From positions 1-64,000 of the forward strand of contig CAJUAC010000005.1 in the NCBI GenBank assembly GCA_910583885.1: a stretch of 64,000 bases of DNA. Direction: 5' to 3'. The notes beneath the pieces were generated by a model. The model was not told the DNA's origin. It ran no database searches and saw only the letters and a list, made by a program, of their open reading frames with translations. This DNA is from an uncultured Oscillospiraceae bacterium (GTDB lineage: Bacteria; Bacillota; Clostridia; Oscillospirales; Oscillospiraceae). Of the stretch, positions 53,632-62,871 are shown one piece after another (the first letter of the stretch is position 1; the number at the start of each line of letters is the position of its first letter). A program made the position numbers and the translations under genes.

Positions 53632-56600
53632 ATGTACCTAAAAGCATTGGAAATCCAGGGGTTCAAATCCTTTCCGGATAAGACAGTCCTAAATTTTGGC
53701 GAGGATATCACCGCCATTGTAGGCCCCAACGGTTCTGGGAAATCCAACATATCCGATGCCATCTGCTGGGTGATGGGGGAGCAGTCCGTTCGCAGCCTCC
53801 GGGGCAGCAAAATGGAGGATGTCATTTTTGGCGGCACAGAGAAGCGCAGCGCCGTGGGCTTTGCCCAGGTGACGTTGGTGCTGGACAATGGTGAAGGGAT
53901 CTTCCCAGCCATTGACAGCAGCGAGGTGATGGTCACCCGCCGCTACTACCGCAGCGGTGAGAGTGAGTACTATATTAATAAGCAGTCCGTGCGCCTGCGG
54001 GATATCAACGAGCTGTTTATGGACACAGGCTTGGGCCGGGAGGGGTACTCCATCATTGGCCAGGGCCGTATTGATGAAATCCTCTCTGCCCGCAGTGCGG
54101 ACAGGCGGGAGGTCTTTGAGGAGGCGGCAGGCATCTCCAAGTACCGCCACCGCAAGGAGGAGACGGAGCGCCGTCTCCAGCGCACGGAGGAGAACCTGGT
54201 GCGCATCAACGATAAAATCAGCGAACTGGAGCTCCAGGTCACACCCCTGCGGGCCCAGGCGGAGACGGCAAAACGGTTTTTGCTGCTGCGCGATGAGCTG
54301 CGTATTTTGGAGATTTCTGTCTGGCTGGAGCGTCTGGAGGAGATCAAGACGGCAAAGAACCGCCTCCAGGCGGAGTACGCCGCCGCCAAGGAGCACCAGG
54401 AGGCCACCAGGGCGCGGCAGGACGCGCTCTATGAGGAGAACGACCGCTTCTCCCTGCGGATGCAGGGGAACGACACGGAGCAGGAGCGGGTACGTCAGGA
54501 GGCAGAGGGCTTTGCCGGACAGGCCAGGGACGAGGAGAATGCCGCAGCCCTGCTGCGTACGAATATCCAGAACCGGAACAATGCCATTGCTGACATCGCC
54601 CAGGAGCTGGCCCGGCAGGAGAGCCGGGGCCGCAGTGCCCAGCAGGAGCTGGAGGCCCAGCGCCTGCGTGTGAAGGAAGTGGAGGAACACACAGCCAGCC
54701 TGGAGGATGAGCTGGAAGCGCTGCGGGAGAAGGCGCGCCAGGCCGCTGAGAGTGCGGGGAGTGCGGGCCATGAGATCAGCGCCCTCCAGTCGGGAGAGGT
54801 GCTGGCCGCCGATGCCGCTGCCAAGGGCCGTGAACGGCTCTCCGCCCTTTGTGCCAGCCTGGAGCAGATGGAGGGGCGGCAGCGGGATATTGCCCGGGAG
54901 CTGGAGGCAGTCCAGTTCCAGCTGGAGGCCACTGGCCAGGATGCCAAGGCGGCCCGCCGCTCCCTGGAGGATGCCCAGGAGGAGGCCGGTGCAGCCGCCA
55001 ATGTCATCCAGGGCCACACCCTGCGCATGGAGGGCCGGGAGCAGCGGGAGAGGGCGGCAGGCGAGGCCCATCTCCAACTGACAATGGAGCAGAACAACCT
55101 GGAGGGGCGCATCCGGATGCTCTCTGAGATGGAGAAGGAATACGAGGGCTTCAGCAAGGCGGTCCGGGTGGTGATGCAGGCCGGCTACACCCTGCGGGGC
55201 ATCCACGGCCCGGTGGCCAACCTGATGCGCACAGACAGCAAATACGCCGTGGCCTTGGAGGTGGCATTGGGGGCCGGGATGCAGAATATTGTGGTAGACC
55301 GGGAGGAGGATGCCAAGACCGCCATCCACTACCTCAAGCGGCGGGACGCAGGCCGGGCAACCTTCCTGCCCTTGACCGCCATCCGCGGCGAGGAGCTGCG
55401 GGAGCAGGGGATTGAAAATGAGTACGGCTTCGTAGGCGTAGCCTCCCGGCTGATCGCCTATGACAGCCAATATGAACAGGTTTTCCGCAGCCTGCTGGGC
55501 CGTACTGTGGTGGCAGAGGACCTGGACTGCGCCATCGCTATGGCCCGCAAGTACCGGAACCGCTTCCGTATTGTCACCCTGGACGGGCAGGTCATCAACC
55601 GGGGCGGCGCCATGACCGGCGGCAGCGTCTCCAAGAGCGCGGGGGTTCTCTCCCGGGCCAACGAGCTGGAAGCCCTGCGGGGGCGGCGCACGGCGCTATC
55701 CCAAAAGCTGGCGGAGGCCCAGCGGGAGAAGGATGAGGCGGCCCGTGAGCTCCAGGCGGCCCGGTATGAGCTCCAGGTGGCGGAGGGCCAGCGGCGTTCC
55801 GCCGAGGACGCGGTGCTCAAGTTCCAGGGCGAGGTGAAGCAGTACGCCGCCCTGCTGGAGAGCATCCGCGCCAGCATTGAGAACCTGGAGGGGGAGCGGG
55901 CCGCGCTGGCGCAGCGGGTTACGGACAGCCGCGCCCAGCAGGCGGATGTCCAGGCGGAGATTGACGCCCGGGAGGCCGAGGCCGCCCGGCTGCGGCGGAC
56001 GATCCAGGAGAAGCTGGCGGGCCAGACAGATTTGCAGAGCTACTCCAACCAACTGAGTGAGGAGATGGCGGAGTGCAAGGAGAAGCTGGCGGGCCTGCGG
56101 GCTGAGCGGGCCGCCTGCCAGGAGGGACTGGCCCGCCTGGAGCAGACCCAGCGGGATCTGGAGGGGGACCGGGAGCAGCGGCTGCGCCGTATGGAGGAGT
56201 ACCGCTCCGCCAACGAGGCGGACGAGGAGGAGAGCACCCGCAGGACTGGCGCGGCGGCATCCCTCCGCCTGCAAGCCCAGACGAGCCAGTCCCGGCTGCG
56301 GCAGCTCCAGGATGCCCGGCTGCACCTGGAGCAGGAGCGCACCGCCATGGGGGCGCGGCTCAAGGAGTGCAATGAGGCGGTGCTGAACGCCGAACGGGAG
56401 GCTGGGCGGCTGGAGCAGCGCCTGAATACCGGCGGAATGGAGGAGAAGCAGATCCTGGATAAGCTCTGGGATAGCTATGAGCTCAGCCACTCCGCCGCCA
56501 TGGAGCAGCGCATAGAGCTGGAGAGCGCAGCCAAGGCCAACCGGCGCATCGGCGAGCTCAAGAAGGAGATCAGCGGCCTGGGGGCCGTCAATGTGGGGGC

Positions 56601-57198
56601 GATTGAGGAGTTCCAGCGTATCAATGAGAGGTACACCTACCTGACTGGCCAGCGCGACGATGTGGAGCAGGCCAAGGGGGAGCTGGCGGGGATCATCGGG
56701 GAGATTACCCGGGAAATGACCGTTATTTTTGCCGAACAATTCCAGCTGATCAGCGCGTCCTTCCAGGAGACGTTCCTGGACCTGTTCGGCGGCGGCCAGG
56801 CCACGCTGGAGCTGGAGGATCCGTCAGATATCCTGGGCTGCGGCATTGAAATCAAGGTGCAGCCTCCGGGGAAGACGCTGAAAACGCTGTCCCTGCTTTC
56901 CGGCGGGGAGAAGGCGTTTGTAGCCATTGCACTGTATTTCGCTATTTTGAAGGTGCATCCCACGCCGTTCTGCGTGATGGACGAGATTGAGGCGGCCCTG
57001 GACGAGGCCAATGTGGTGCGGGTGGCCCGGTATATGCGCTCCATTGCGGATAAAACCCAGTTTATTGTGATTACCCACCGGCGGGGCACCATGGAGGAAG
57101 CGGATATACTATATGGCGTGACCATGCAGGAGAAGGGCGTCAGCAAGATGCTCAGCATCAACCTGAATGACGTCTCCGAGGAATTGCATATCAAATAG
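53632..57198 (+). CDS. smc: Chromosome segregation protein SMC
   Basis: A 1188-residue SMC, the core of condensin. N-terminal ATPase half with GPNGSGKSNISDAI (about 31-44), long coiled coil to about 500, hinge (about 505-660, with GPVANLMRTDSKYAVALEVALGAGMQNIVV and GGAMTGGSVSKS), second coiled coil, and C-terminal half with LSGGEKAFVAIAL and CVMDEIEAALDEANV. The ATG at 53632 is preceded by AAGGGG; a GTG one codon earlier is also possible. rnc, the common upstream neighbour, is absent. Confidence 0.97.
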   Translation: MYLKALEIQGFKSFPDKTVLNFGEDITAIVGPNGSGKSNISDAICWVMGEQSVRSLRGSKMEDVIFGGTEKRSAVGFAQVTLVLDNGEGIFPAIDSSEVMVTRRYYRSGESEYYINKQSVRLRDINELFMDTGLGREGYSIIGQGRIDEILSARSADRREVFEEAAGISKYRHRKEETERRLQRTEENLVRINDKISELELQVTPLRAQAETAKRFLLLRDELRILEISVWLERLEEIKTAKNRLQAEYAAAKEHQEATRARQDALYEENDRFSLRMQGNDTEQERVRQEAEGFAGQARDEENAAALLRTNIQNRNNAIADIAQELARQESRGRSAQQELEAQRLRVKEVEEHTASLEDELEALREKARQAAESAGSAGHEISALQSGEVLAADAAAKGRERLSALCASLEQMEGRQRDIARELEAVQFQLEATGQDAKAARRSLEDAQEEAGAAANVIQGHTLRMEGREQRERAAGEAHLQLTMEQNNLEGRIRMLSEMEKEYEGFSKAVRVVMQAGYTLRGIHGPVANLMRTDSKYAVALEVALGAGMQNIVVDREEDAKTAIHYLKRRDAGRATFLPLTAIRGEELREQGIENEYGFVGVASRLIAYDSQYEQVFRSLLGRTVVAEDLDCAIAMARKYRNRFRIVTLDGQVINRGGAMTGGSVSKSAGVLSRANELEALRGRRTALSQKLAEAQREKDEAARELQAARYELQVAEGQRRSAEDAVLKFQGEVKQYAALLESIRASIENLEGERAALAQRVTDSRAQQADVQAEIDAREAEAARLRRTIQEKLAGQTDLQSYSNQLSEEMAECKEKLAGLRAERAACQEGLARLEQTQRDLEGDREQRLRRMEEYRSANEADEEESTRRTGAAASLRLQAQTSQSRLRQLQDARLHLEQERTAMGARLKECNEAVLNAEREAGRLEQRLNTGGMEEKQILDKLWDSYELSHSAAMEQRIELESAAKANRRIGELKKEISGLGAVNVGAIEEFQRINERYTYLTGQRDDVEQAKGELAGIIGEITREMTVIFAEQFQLISASFQETFLDLFGGGQATLELEDPSDILGCGIEIKVQPPGKTLKTLSLLSGGEKAFVAIALYFAILKVHPTPFCVMDEIEAALDEANVVRVARYMRSIADKTQFIVITHRRGTMEEADILYGVTMQEKGVSKMLSINLNDVSEELHIK

Positions 57199-57211
57199 AG
57201 GAGGAACAGCC

Positions 57212-58090
57212 ATGGGGTTTTGGCAGAAACTGAAGAAGATCTATATGGGCGACGTGTTCGGCTCGGCCATCAGCGAGGCGGACGAGGCATTTTTTGAGGA
57301 TTTGGAGGAGATGCTGATCCTAGCCGACGTGGGCATGGAGACCGCTGCGGAGGCGGTCAAGGAGCTGCGGGAGCGGATGATTGAGGACAAGATCTCCGGC
57401 CAGGAGCCGGTAAAGGCCTGTTTGCGGGAGATCCTTGCGGAGAAGCTGCAGGTAGGTGATGGGGCGTTGAATCTCTCAACCCGGCCCTCTGTGGTTTTGA
57501 TGGTGGGTGTCAATGGCGTGGGCAAGACCACCTCCATCGGTAAGCTGGCCGACAGCCTCCGGCGGCAGGGGAAACGGGTGCTGCTGTGCGCAGGGGACAC
57601 CTTCCGGGCGGCGGCGGCAGACCAGCTGGAGATCTGGGCCAACCGTGCCCGCTGTGAGATTGTCCGCCAGAAGGAGGGGGCTGACCCCGGGGCGGTGCTT
57701 TTCGATGCCCTCCAGGCAGCCAGGGCCCGTGGGGTGGATGTGGTGCTCTGCGACACCGCCGGGCGGCTGCACAATAAGGCCAACCTCATGGCGGAGCTTG
57801 CCAAGCTGCGCAAGATCATCGGCCGCGAGATGCCGGATGCGGCGTTGGAGGTGCTGCTGGTGCTGGATGCCACCACCGGGCAGAACGGACTGATCCAGGC
57901 CAAGCAGTTCCAGGAGATCTCCGGCTGTACAGGCATCGTCCTGACCAAGCTGGACGGCACAGCCAAGGGCGGCATTGTCATCGCCATTGCCCAGGAGCTG
58001 CAAGTGCCGGTGAAGTTCGTGGGCCTGGGCGAGGGGATTGGAGACCTCCAGCCCTTTGACGCACAGGAATATGTCGGCGCACTGATCTGA
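57212..58090 (+). CDS. ftsY: Signal recognition particle receptor FtsY
   Basis: A 292-residue SRP GTPase that docks ribosome-SRP complexes at the membrane. It has the N domain (about 1-90), GTP loop GVNGVGKTT (99-107), DTFRAAAADQL insertion region, DTAGRLHNKANLM and TKLDGTAKGG. The acidic A domain of the E. coli protein is missing, as usual in Gram-positives; the N-terminal amphipathic MGFWQKLKKIY can bind membrane. It follows smc by 13 bases with AGGAGGA. Confidence 0.96.
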   Translation: MGFWQKLKKIYMGDVFGSAISEADEAFFEDLEEMLILADVGMETAAEAVKELRERMIEDKISGQEPVKACLREILAEKLQVGDGALNLSTRPSVVLMVGVNGVGKTTSIGKLADSLRRQGKRVLLCAGDTFRAAAADQLEIWANRARCEIVRQKEGADPGAVLFDALQAARARGVDVVLCDTAGRLHNKANLMAELAKLRKIIGREMPDAALEVLLVLDATTGQNGLIQAKQFQEISGCTGIVLTKLDGTAKGGIVIAIAQELQVPVKFVGLGEGIGDLQPFDAQEYVGALI

Positions 58091-58105
58091 CAGCGGGGCA
58101 CAGCG

Positions 58106-58285
58106 ATGTGGCAGAAGTGGAAAAAGAACCTCTCCCCGATGCACCGGGCGGTACTGGGCCTGGCCCTGCTCATTGGCGGCATCGCCATGGGCCGGATGCA
58201 GTCCAATTTTGTGCCGTACCTGGGGGATGTGCTTTGCCTTGTGGGGGTCTATGCGCTGTACCAGGCGGTCAGGAACAAGGGATAA
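58106..58285 (+). CDS. Small two-helix membrane protein
   Basis: A 59-residue frame between ftsY and rph. It has a basic start (MWQKWKKN), one helix at about 14-28, a short loop and a second helix at about 37-52. Spacing of 15 bases on both sides fits an operon member. I know no family for it; its ribosome site is weak (AGCGGGG). Confidence 0.6.
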   Translation: MWQKWKKNLSPMHRAVLGLALLIGGIAMGRMQSNFVPYLGDVLCLVGVYALYQAVRNKG

Positions 58286-58300
58286 AGGAAGGATACCATC

Positions 58301-59023
58301 ATGGATCGTATTGACGGCAGGGCGTATGACCAACTGCGCCCAGTAAAAATAACCACCGGCTTTGTGGACTTTGCCGAGGGCAGCGCCCTCATTGAATGCG
58401 GCAGGACGAAGGTGCTCTGCTGTGCCAGTGTGGAGGAGGGGGCGCCCCGCCATGTGCCCGAGGGTACGGGCTGGGTGACAGCGGAGTACTCAATGCTGCC
58501 CCGGGCCAACCGGGAGCGTAGCCGCCGGGATGTGAGCAAGCTCAAGCTCAGCCCCCGCTCGGCGGAGATCCAGCGGCTGATAGGCCGCAGCCTCCGGGCG
58601 GCGGTAGACCTGTCCGCCCTGGGTGAGCGGACCATCACCATTGACTGCGACGTGCTGCAAGGCGACGGCGGTACCCGCACGGCCTCTGTCACCGGCGGCT
58701 TCGTGGCCCTGGCCATTGCCTGCGATGCGCTGGTGCGGGCAGGGAAACTGGAGAGGAACCCCCTCCGAGGGTACGTGGCCGCTGTCTCTGCGGGCATTGT
58801 GGAGGACCGGCCGCTGTTGGATCTCTGCTATGAGGAGGACAGCCGGGCCATGGTGGATCTCAACTGTGTGATGAATGAGCGGGGGGAGCTCATCGAGCTC
58901 CAGGGCACCGGCGAGGGCCGGGGCTATACCGTGGCGGAGCAGCAGGAGCTGGTGCGGCTGTGTACCGGCGGTATCGGGCAGCTGATCGGGAGACAGAAAG
59001 AAATTGTAGAGGGGCTTATCTGA
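58301..59023 (+). CDS. rph: Ribonuclease PH
   Basis: A 240-residue phosphate-dependent exonuclease that trims tRNA 3' ends. ALIECGRTKVLC, VTAEYSMLPRAN, the RLIGRSLRAAVDL block with the phosphate-binding Arg, DCDVLQGDGGTRTAS and EEDSRAMVDLNCVM are intact. It has an AAAGGAAG site and is followed by rdgB after one base. Confidence 0.97.
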   Translation: MDRIDGRAYDQLRPVKITTGFVDFAEGSALIECGRTKVLCCASVEEGAPRHVPEGTGWVTAEYSMLPRANRERSRRDVSKLKLSPRSAEIQRLIGRSLRAAVDLSALGERTITIDCDVLQGDGGTRTASVTGGFVALAIACDALVRAGKLERNPLRGYVAAVSAGIVEDRPLLDLCYEEDSRAMVDLNCVMNERGELIELQGTGEGRGYTVAEQQELVRLCTGGIGQLIGRQKEIVEGLI

Positions 59024-59024
59024 C

Positions 59025-59618
59025 ATGAAATTTATCTTAGCTTCACAAAATAGCCACAAGCTGGCGGAGATGCAGTCTATTTTGTCCGCCCACGGGGTGG
59101 AGGTGGTCCTCCAGTCGGAGGCGGGGCTCCACGTGGAGGTGGAGGAGACCGGGGCCACCTTTGCGGAGAATGCCATGCTGAAGGCGCGGGCGGTGATGGA
59201 GGCCAGCGGGCTGCCGGCCATTGCGGACGACTCCGGCGTGTGTGTGGACGCACTGAACGGCGCGCCGGGGGTCTACTCCGCCCGGTACGGCGGGGAGGGG
59301 CTGGACGACGTAGGCCGTTACAAGCTGCTGCTGGAGAACATGCGGGGGGCTGGCAGCCGGACCGCCCACTTCACCAGCGCCATTGCCTGTATGTTCCCCA
59401 ACGGGGATACTATCGAGGCGGAGGGCATCTGCCCCGGGACCATCGCCTTTGCCCCCCAGGGTGACGGCGGCTTTGGCTACGACCCGGTGTTCTTCCTGCC
59501 GGAGCTGCGCAAGACCTACGCCCAGCTGACACCGGAGGAGAAGGCGGCAGTCTCCCACCGCGGGAAGGCCCTGGCGGTATTTGACGGGAAGCTCCGGGCG
59601 TACCTGGAGAAACAATAG
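59025..59618 (+). CDS. rdgB: XTP/dITP pyrophosphatase, RdgB/HAM1
   Basis: A 197-residue nucleotide-sanitising enzyme that hydrolyses non-canonical purine triphosphates. FILASQNSHKLAEMQ, GATFAENAMLKARAV, ADDSGVCVDALNGAPGVYSARYGG and GFGYDPVF are the family signatures, with SHRGKAL near the end. It is one base behind rph, as in many Bacillota. Confidence 0.97.
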   Translation: MKFILASQNSHKLAEMQSILSAHGVEVVLQSEAGLHVEVEETGATFAENAMLKARAVMEASGLPAIADDSGVCVDALNGAPGVYSARYGGEGLDDVGRYKLLLENMRGAGSRTAHFTSAIACMFPNGDTIEAEGICPGTIAFAPQGDGGFGYDPVFFLPELRKTYAQLTPEEKAAVSHRGKALAVFDGKLRAYLEKQ

Positions 59619-59635
59619 AGACGGAAAGGAAGCAT

Positions 59636-59962
59636 ATGGAACTGACCAGTAAACAGCGCGCCCAGCTTCGGGGCGTCGCTAATAGCATTGACACCATCGT
59701 CCACATCGGCAAGGACGGCATCGGCGAGAACCTAGTCAAGCAGGCCAACGACGCCCTGGATGCCCGGGAGATCATCAAGTGCAAGGTTTTGGAAAACTCC
59801 CTGCTCACAGCCCGGGAGGCCTGCGAGCAGATGGCCCGGCTCACCCGCAGCGAGCGGGTGCAGGTGATTGGGACCAAGTTTGTCCTCTACCGCCAGCACT
59901 ACGATAAGAGTAAACGGAAAATTGAGCTGGTCCGGGACCGGAAACCGCAACAAAGAGGTTGA
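59636..59962 (+). CDS. yhbY: YhbY-family RNA-binding protein
   Basis: A 108-residue CRM-domain protein that binds pre-50S ribosomal RNA. LTSKQRAQLRGVAN, HIGKDGIGENLV with the GxxG loop, and QVIGTKFVLYR are typical. It follows rdgB by 17 bases and shares the assembly/quality-control theme of the operon. Confidence 0.94.
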   Translation: MELTSKQRAQLRGVANSIDTIVHIGKDGIGENLVKQANDALDAREIIKCKVLENSLLTAREACEQMARLTRSERVQVIGTKFVLYRQHYDKSKRKIELVRDRKPQQRG

Positions 59963-60025
59963 CAGCGGCGCTGGCCTATGCTACCGTAGTTTCGACGAAG
60001 TGATGAAAGGAAAGAAGGCTGCGCC

Positions 60026-61219
60026 GTGAGGATCGGAATTTATGGGGGGACCTTCAACCCTATCCATCTGGGGCATATGGAGGCAGCCCGCTGCGCTGCG
60101 GAGAGGCTGCGGCTGGATAAGCTGTGCCTAATCCCTACGGGCTCACCGCCCCACAAGCGTCTGGAGGGCGCACCTTCTCCCCAGGACAGGCTGGAGATGG
60201 CCCGCCTGGGCGCAGAGGCTATCGGCGCCCCCTGTGAGGTGGAGGTGCTGGAGCTGGAGCTGCGGCGGGGGGGGAAAAGCTATACGGTAGATACCCTGCG
60301 GGAGCTGAAGCGGAAGCTGCGGGGGGACCGCCTCTTCCTGCTGCTGGGGACGGATATGTTCCTGTCCTTCCAGACCTGGCGGGATCCGGAGGAGATTGCG
60401 GGGATGTGTACCCTGTGCGCCTTCTCCCGGGAGGAGGCGGGGGGGGATGGCCTGCTGGAGAGCCAGAAGCGGTATCTGGAGCAGGCCATGGACGCGGATG
60501 TGAAAATCATCCGCCTGCCCCAGATTATTGACATTTCCTCCACCCAGCTGCGCGGGCAGCTGGCCCGGGGGGAGGGCCAGGCGTATCTGGCCCCGGCGGT
60601 CTACGGCTACATCCTGCGGGAGGGGCTGTATGGCACGGGGGCGGATTTGAAGGCATTGTCCCTGGAGGAGCTGCGGTGCGCGGCGATGTCCATGCTGCGC
60701 CACAGGCGGATCGCCCATGTGCTGGGCACGGAGGAGACCGCCGCCGCTCTGGCCCGCCGCTGGGGGGAGGATGAGCAGGCCGCCCGCCGGGCCGCCCTGC
60801 TCCATGACTGCACAAAAAAGCTGGACAGGGAACAACATATGGCCCTCTGCCGTCAATATGGTATCGTGCTGGATCCGGAGGAGCGGCAGGCGGAGAAGCT
60901 GCTCCACGCCATCACCGGCGCTGCGGTGGCAGAGCATATATTTGGCGAGAGCAGGGCGGTGGTGAACGCCATCCGCTGGCATACCACCGGCAGGGCGGCT
61001 ATGTCCGCCCTGGAGGAGATCATCTATCTGGCGGACTACATCGAGCCCACCCGTGACTTCTGCGATTTGACGGAGCTGCGGGCGCTGGCGTTCCAGGATC
61101 TGGACCGGGCTGTGCTCCTGGGGCTGAAAATGGCGGTGCATGATCTGAAAAAACGGGGGATGGCGGTCCATTCCAACAGTGTGCGTGCGAGGGATTATCT
61201 GAAAGGAAAACTGACATGA
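60026..61219 (+). CDS. nadD: NadD-YqeK fusion: NaMN adenylyltransferase plus HD hydrolase
   Basis: A 397-residue fusion. Residues 1-200 are NadD (GIYGGTFNPIHLGHM with the HxGH motif, GTDMFLSFQTW, ISSTQLR), which makes nicotinic acid adenine dinucleotide. Residues 210-397 are a YqeK-type HD domain (HRRIAHVLG, LLHDCTKKL, WHTTGRAAMS, YLADYIEPTR) known to hydrolyse diadenosine tetraphosphate. In most relatives these are two adjacent genes. The GTG start has an AAAGAAGG site. The stop overlaps the LCP gene (ATGA). Confidence 0.93.
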   Translation: MRIGIYGGTFNPIHLGHMEAARCAAERLRLDKLCLIPTGSPPHKRLEGAPSPQDRLEMARLGAEAIGAPCEVEVLELELRRGGKSYTVDTLRELKRKLRGDRLFLLLGTDMFLSFQTWRDPEEIAGMCTLCAFSREEAGGDGLLESQKRYLEQAMDADVKIIRLPQIIDISSTQLRGQLARGEGQAYLAPAVYGYILREGLYGTGADLKALSLEELRCAAMSMLRHRRIAHVLGTEETAAALARRWGEDEQAARRAALLHDCTKKLDREQHMALCRQYGIVLDPEERQAEKLLHAITGAAVAEHIFGESRAVVNAIRWHTTGRAAMSALEEIIYLADYIEPTRDFCDLTELRALAFQDLDRAVLLGLKMAVHDLKKRGMAVHSNSVRARDYLKGKLT

Positions 61220-62838
61220 GCAGGACAAGAGGCAAGCGGGAGGCAGGCGGCCGGGCAGGCGACCCCTTCGCAGAAGGACAGAAGAAGGGGGCAGGCGGGA
61301 AGCGTAAGCTGCTGGTTGCGCTGTGCTGTATAGCCGCCGTCGCGGCAGCGGTTGCCGTTGCATTGGCGCTGTATGTCCGCCCGCCGGACGTCAGCGGCAA
61401 CGACCGGCCCAGCGTCACGGACAATAATCCCAACAAAGCCCAGGGTGAGGAGGACACGGAAGCGCTCTCTGGCCGGAAGGAGGACTATTTCACGTTCCTC
61501 CTGCTGGGGCGGGACACCGGCGGCGGCGGGAATACAGATACCATCATTCTCGTATCCTATGATGTGCCCAACCAGCAGGTGAACATGATGAGCATCCCCC
61601 GGGACACTGCCGTCAATGTGTCCTGGAGCAATAAGAAGATCAACAGCGTCTACAATGCGAAGGAGTCCAGCGGCGGCGGGCTGGAAAACCTGAAAAAGCA
61701 GGTGGCCTGCCTTACCGGCGTGATGCCGGACCGCTACGTCATTATTGAGTGGAAGGCTGTGGGGGAGCTGGTGGATGCCGTAGGGGGCGTGGAGTTCGAC
61801 GTACCGCGGAACATGAACTACGACGACCCCTATCAGGATCTCCATATCCACCTCAACAAGGGCCTCCAGACCCTTAACGGCCAGCAGGCCATGGAGATGC
61901 TCCGCTACCGCAACGACAACGGCTATAAGGCGGGGTACAACGACACCGGACGTATGACCACCCAGCGGGACTTCCTCAAGGCGATGGCCAAGGAGGTCCT
62001 ACAGCTGAAGAACATGACCAAGATTGGCAGTTTTATCAATATTTTTATGGACAACGTGGAGACAGACTTGAAGTTGAACGAGCTGATGTGGTTTGCCTCC
62101 CAGGCCCTGGGGGTCAATCTGGACACCATGCAGTCCAGTACCCTGCCCTACATTGATGTGGGCAAGTACCGGGGGGAGTACTACTTCCTGCCCAATGGGG
62201 AGGAGATTGTGCCCCTGGTGAACGAGCAGTTCAACCCCTACAACCGGCCGATCACGGAGAAGGATATCCAGATCATTGCCCGGAACAAGGACGGCTCCTG
62301 CTATGTGACCAACGGCGAGCTGCTGGACTCCCGGTGGGCCTCTCCGGCCTCCACATCCGGTACGGCTGGAGGCGGCGTGACCACTACCGACCCCACAGGG
62401 GTCATAGCAGACCCGGTTGTCCCCGCGCCCAGCGGAGGAGGGGAAGAACCCCCGGCCAGCGATCCCCAGCCTCCAGAGGACACGGCAGGCCCTGATGGGC
62501 AGCCTCCAGAGGATCCGGAGGGATCTGGAAGCAGCGGCGGGGAGCAGCCCAGTGTCCCGCCTGCGGGGGAAGCGGGCGATCCCTCCCTCACAGAGCCAGG
62601 TGAGGAGCCTGGCGGCCCAGATGATTCTGGCGCTACAGGCACCCCCGGCGATGTGGACGTAACAGAGCCCGATGGCCCCAGTACAGAGGGGCCGGCCGGC
62701 ACAGAACCGCCGCCGGATCCCACAGCCCCGGCAGAGCCGGAGATGCCGCCGGAGCCTGCACCTCCGCCAACCGACCCCATCCCCCCAGAGGGTGGGGCGG
62801 CGGGCGGCGAGCCGGAACCGCCGCCTACAGTACAATAA
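61216..62838 (+). CDS. LytR-CpsA-Psr family protein with Pro-rich tail
   Basis: A 540-residue LCP protein that attaches undecaprenyl-linked glycans to peptidoglycan outside the membrane. Basic cytoplasmic start, helix at about 31-52, LCP domain (about 90-330: FLLLGRDTG, NTDTIILVSYD, SIPRDTAVNV, KINSVYN, LRYRNDNG, RMTTQRDFL) with the phosphate-binding Arg residues. Residues 375-540 are a Pro/Gly/Glu-rich low-complexity tail, probably spanning the wall. It follows nadD-yqeK with overlap. Confidence 0.93.
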   Translation: MSRTRGKREAGGRAGDPFAEGQKKGAGGKRKLLVALCCIAAVAAAVAVALALYVRPPDVSGNDRPSVTDNNPNKAQGEEDTEALSGRKEDYFTFLLLGRDTGGGGNTDTIILVSYDVPNQQVNMMSIPRDTAVNVSWSNKKINSVYNAKESSGGGLENLKKQVACLTGVMPDRYVIIEWKAVGELVDAVGGVEFDVPRNMNYDDPYQDLHIHLNKGLQTLNGQQAMEMLRYRNDNGYKAGYNDTGRMTTQRDFLKAMAKEVLQLKNMTKIGSFINIFMDNVETDLKLNELMWFASQALGVNLDTMQSSTLPYIDVGKYRGEYYFLPNGEEIVPLVNEQFNPYNRPITEKDIQIIARNKDGSCYVTNGELLDSRWASPASTSGTAGGGVTTTDPTGVIADPVVPAPSGGGEEPPASDPQPPEDTAGPDGQPPEDPEGSGSSGGEQPSVPPAGEAGDPSLTEPGEEPGGPDDSGATGTPGDVDVTEPDGPSTEGPAGTEPPPDPTAPAEPEMPPEPAPPPTDPIPPEGGAAGGEPEPPPTVQ

Positions 62839-62871
62839 ACGAGACTATCCATCCCGAAAGGACAGAGAGAC

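Noticed and set aside
53689..55470. Open minus-strand frame of 593 codons opposite smc
   Set aside because: Mirror of the SMC coiled-coil codons, Leu/Gln/His-rich with no family resemblance.
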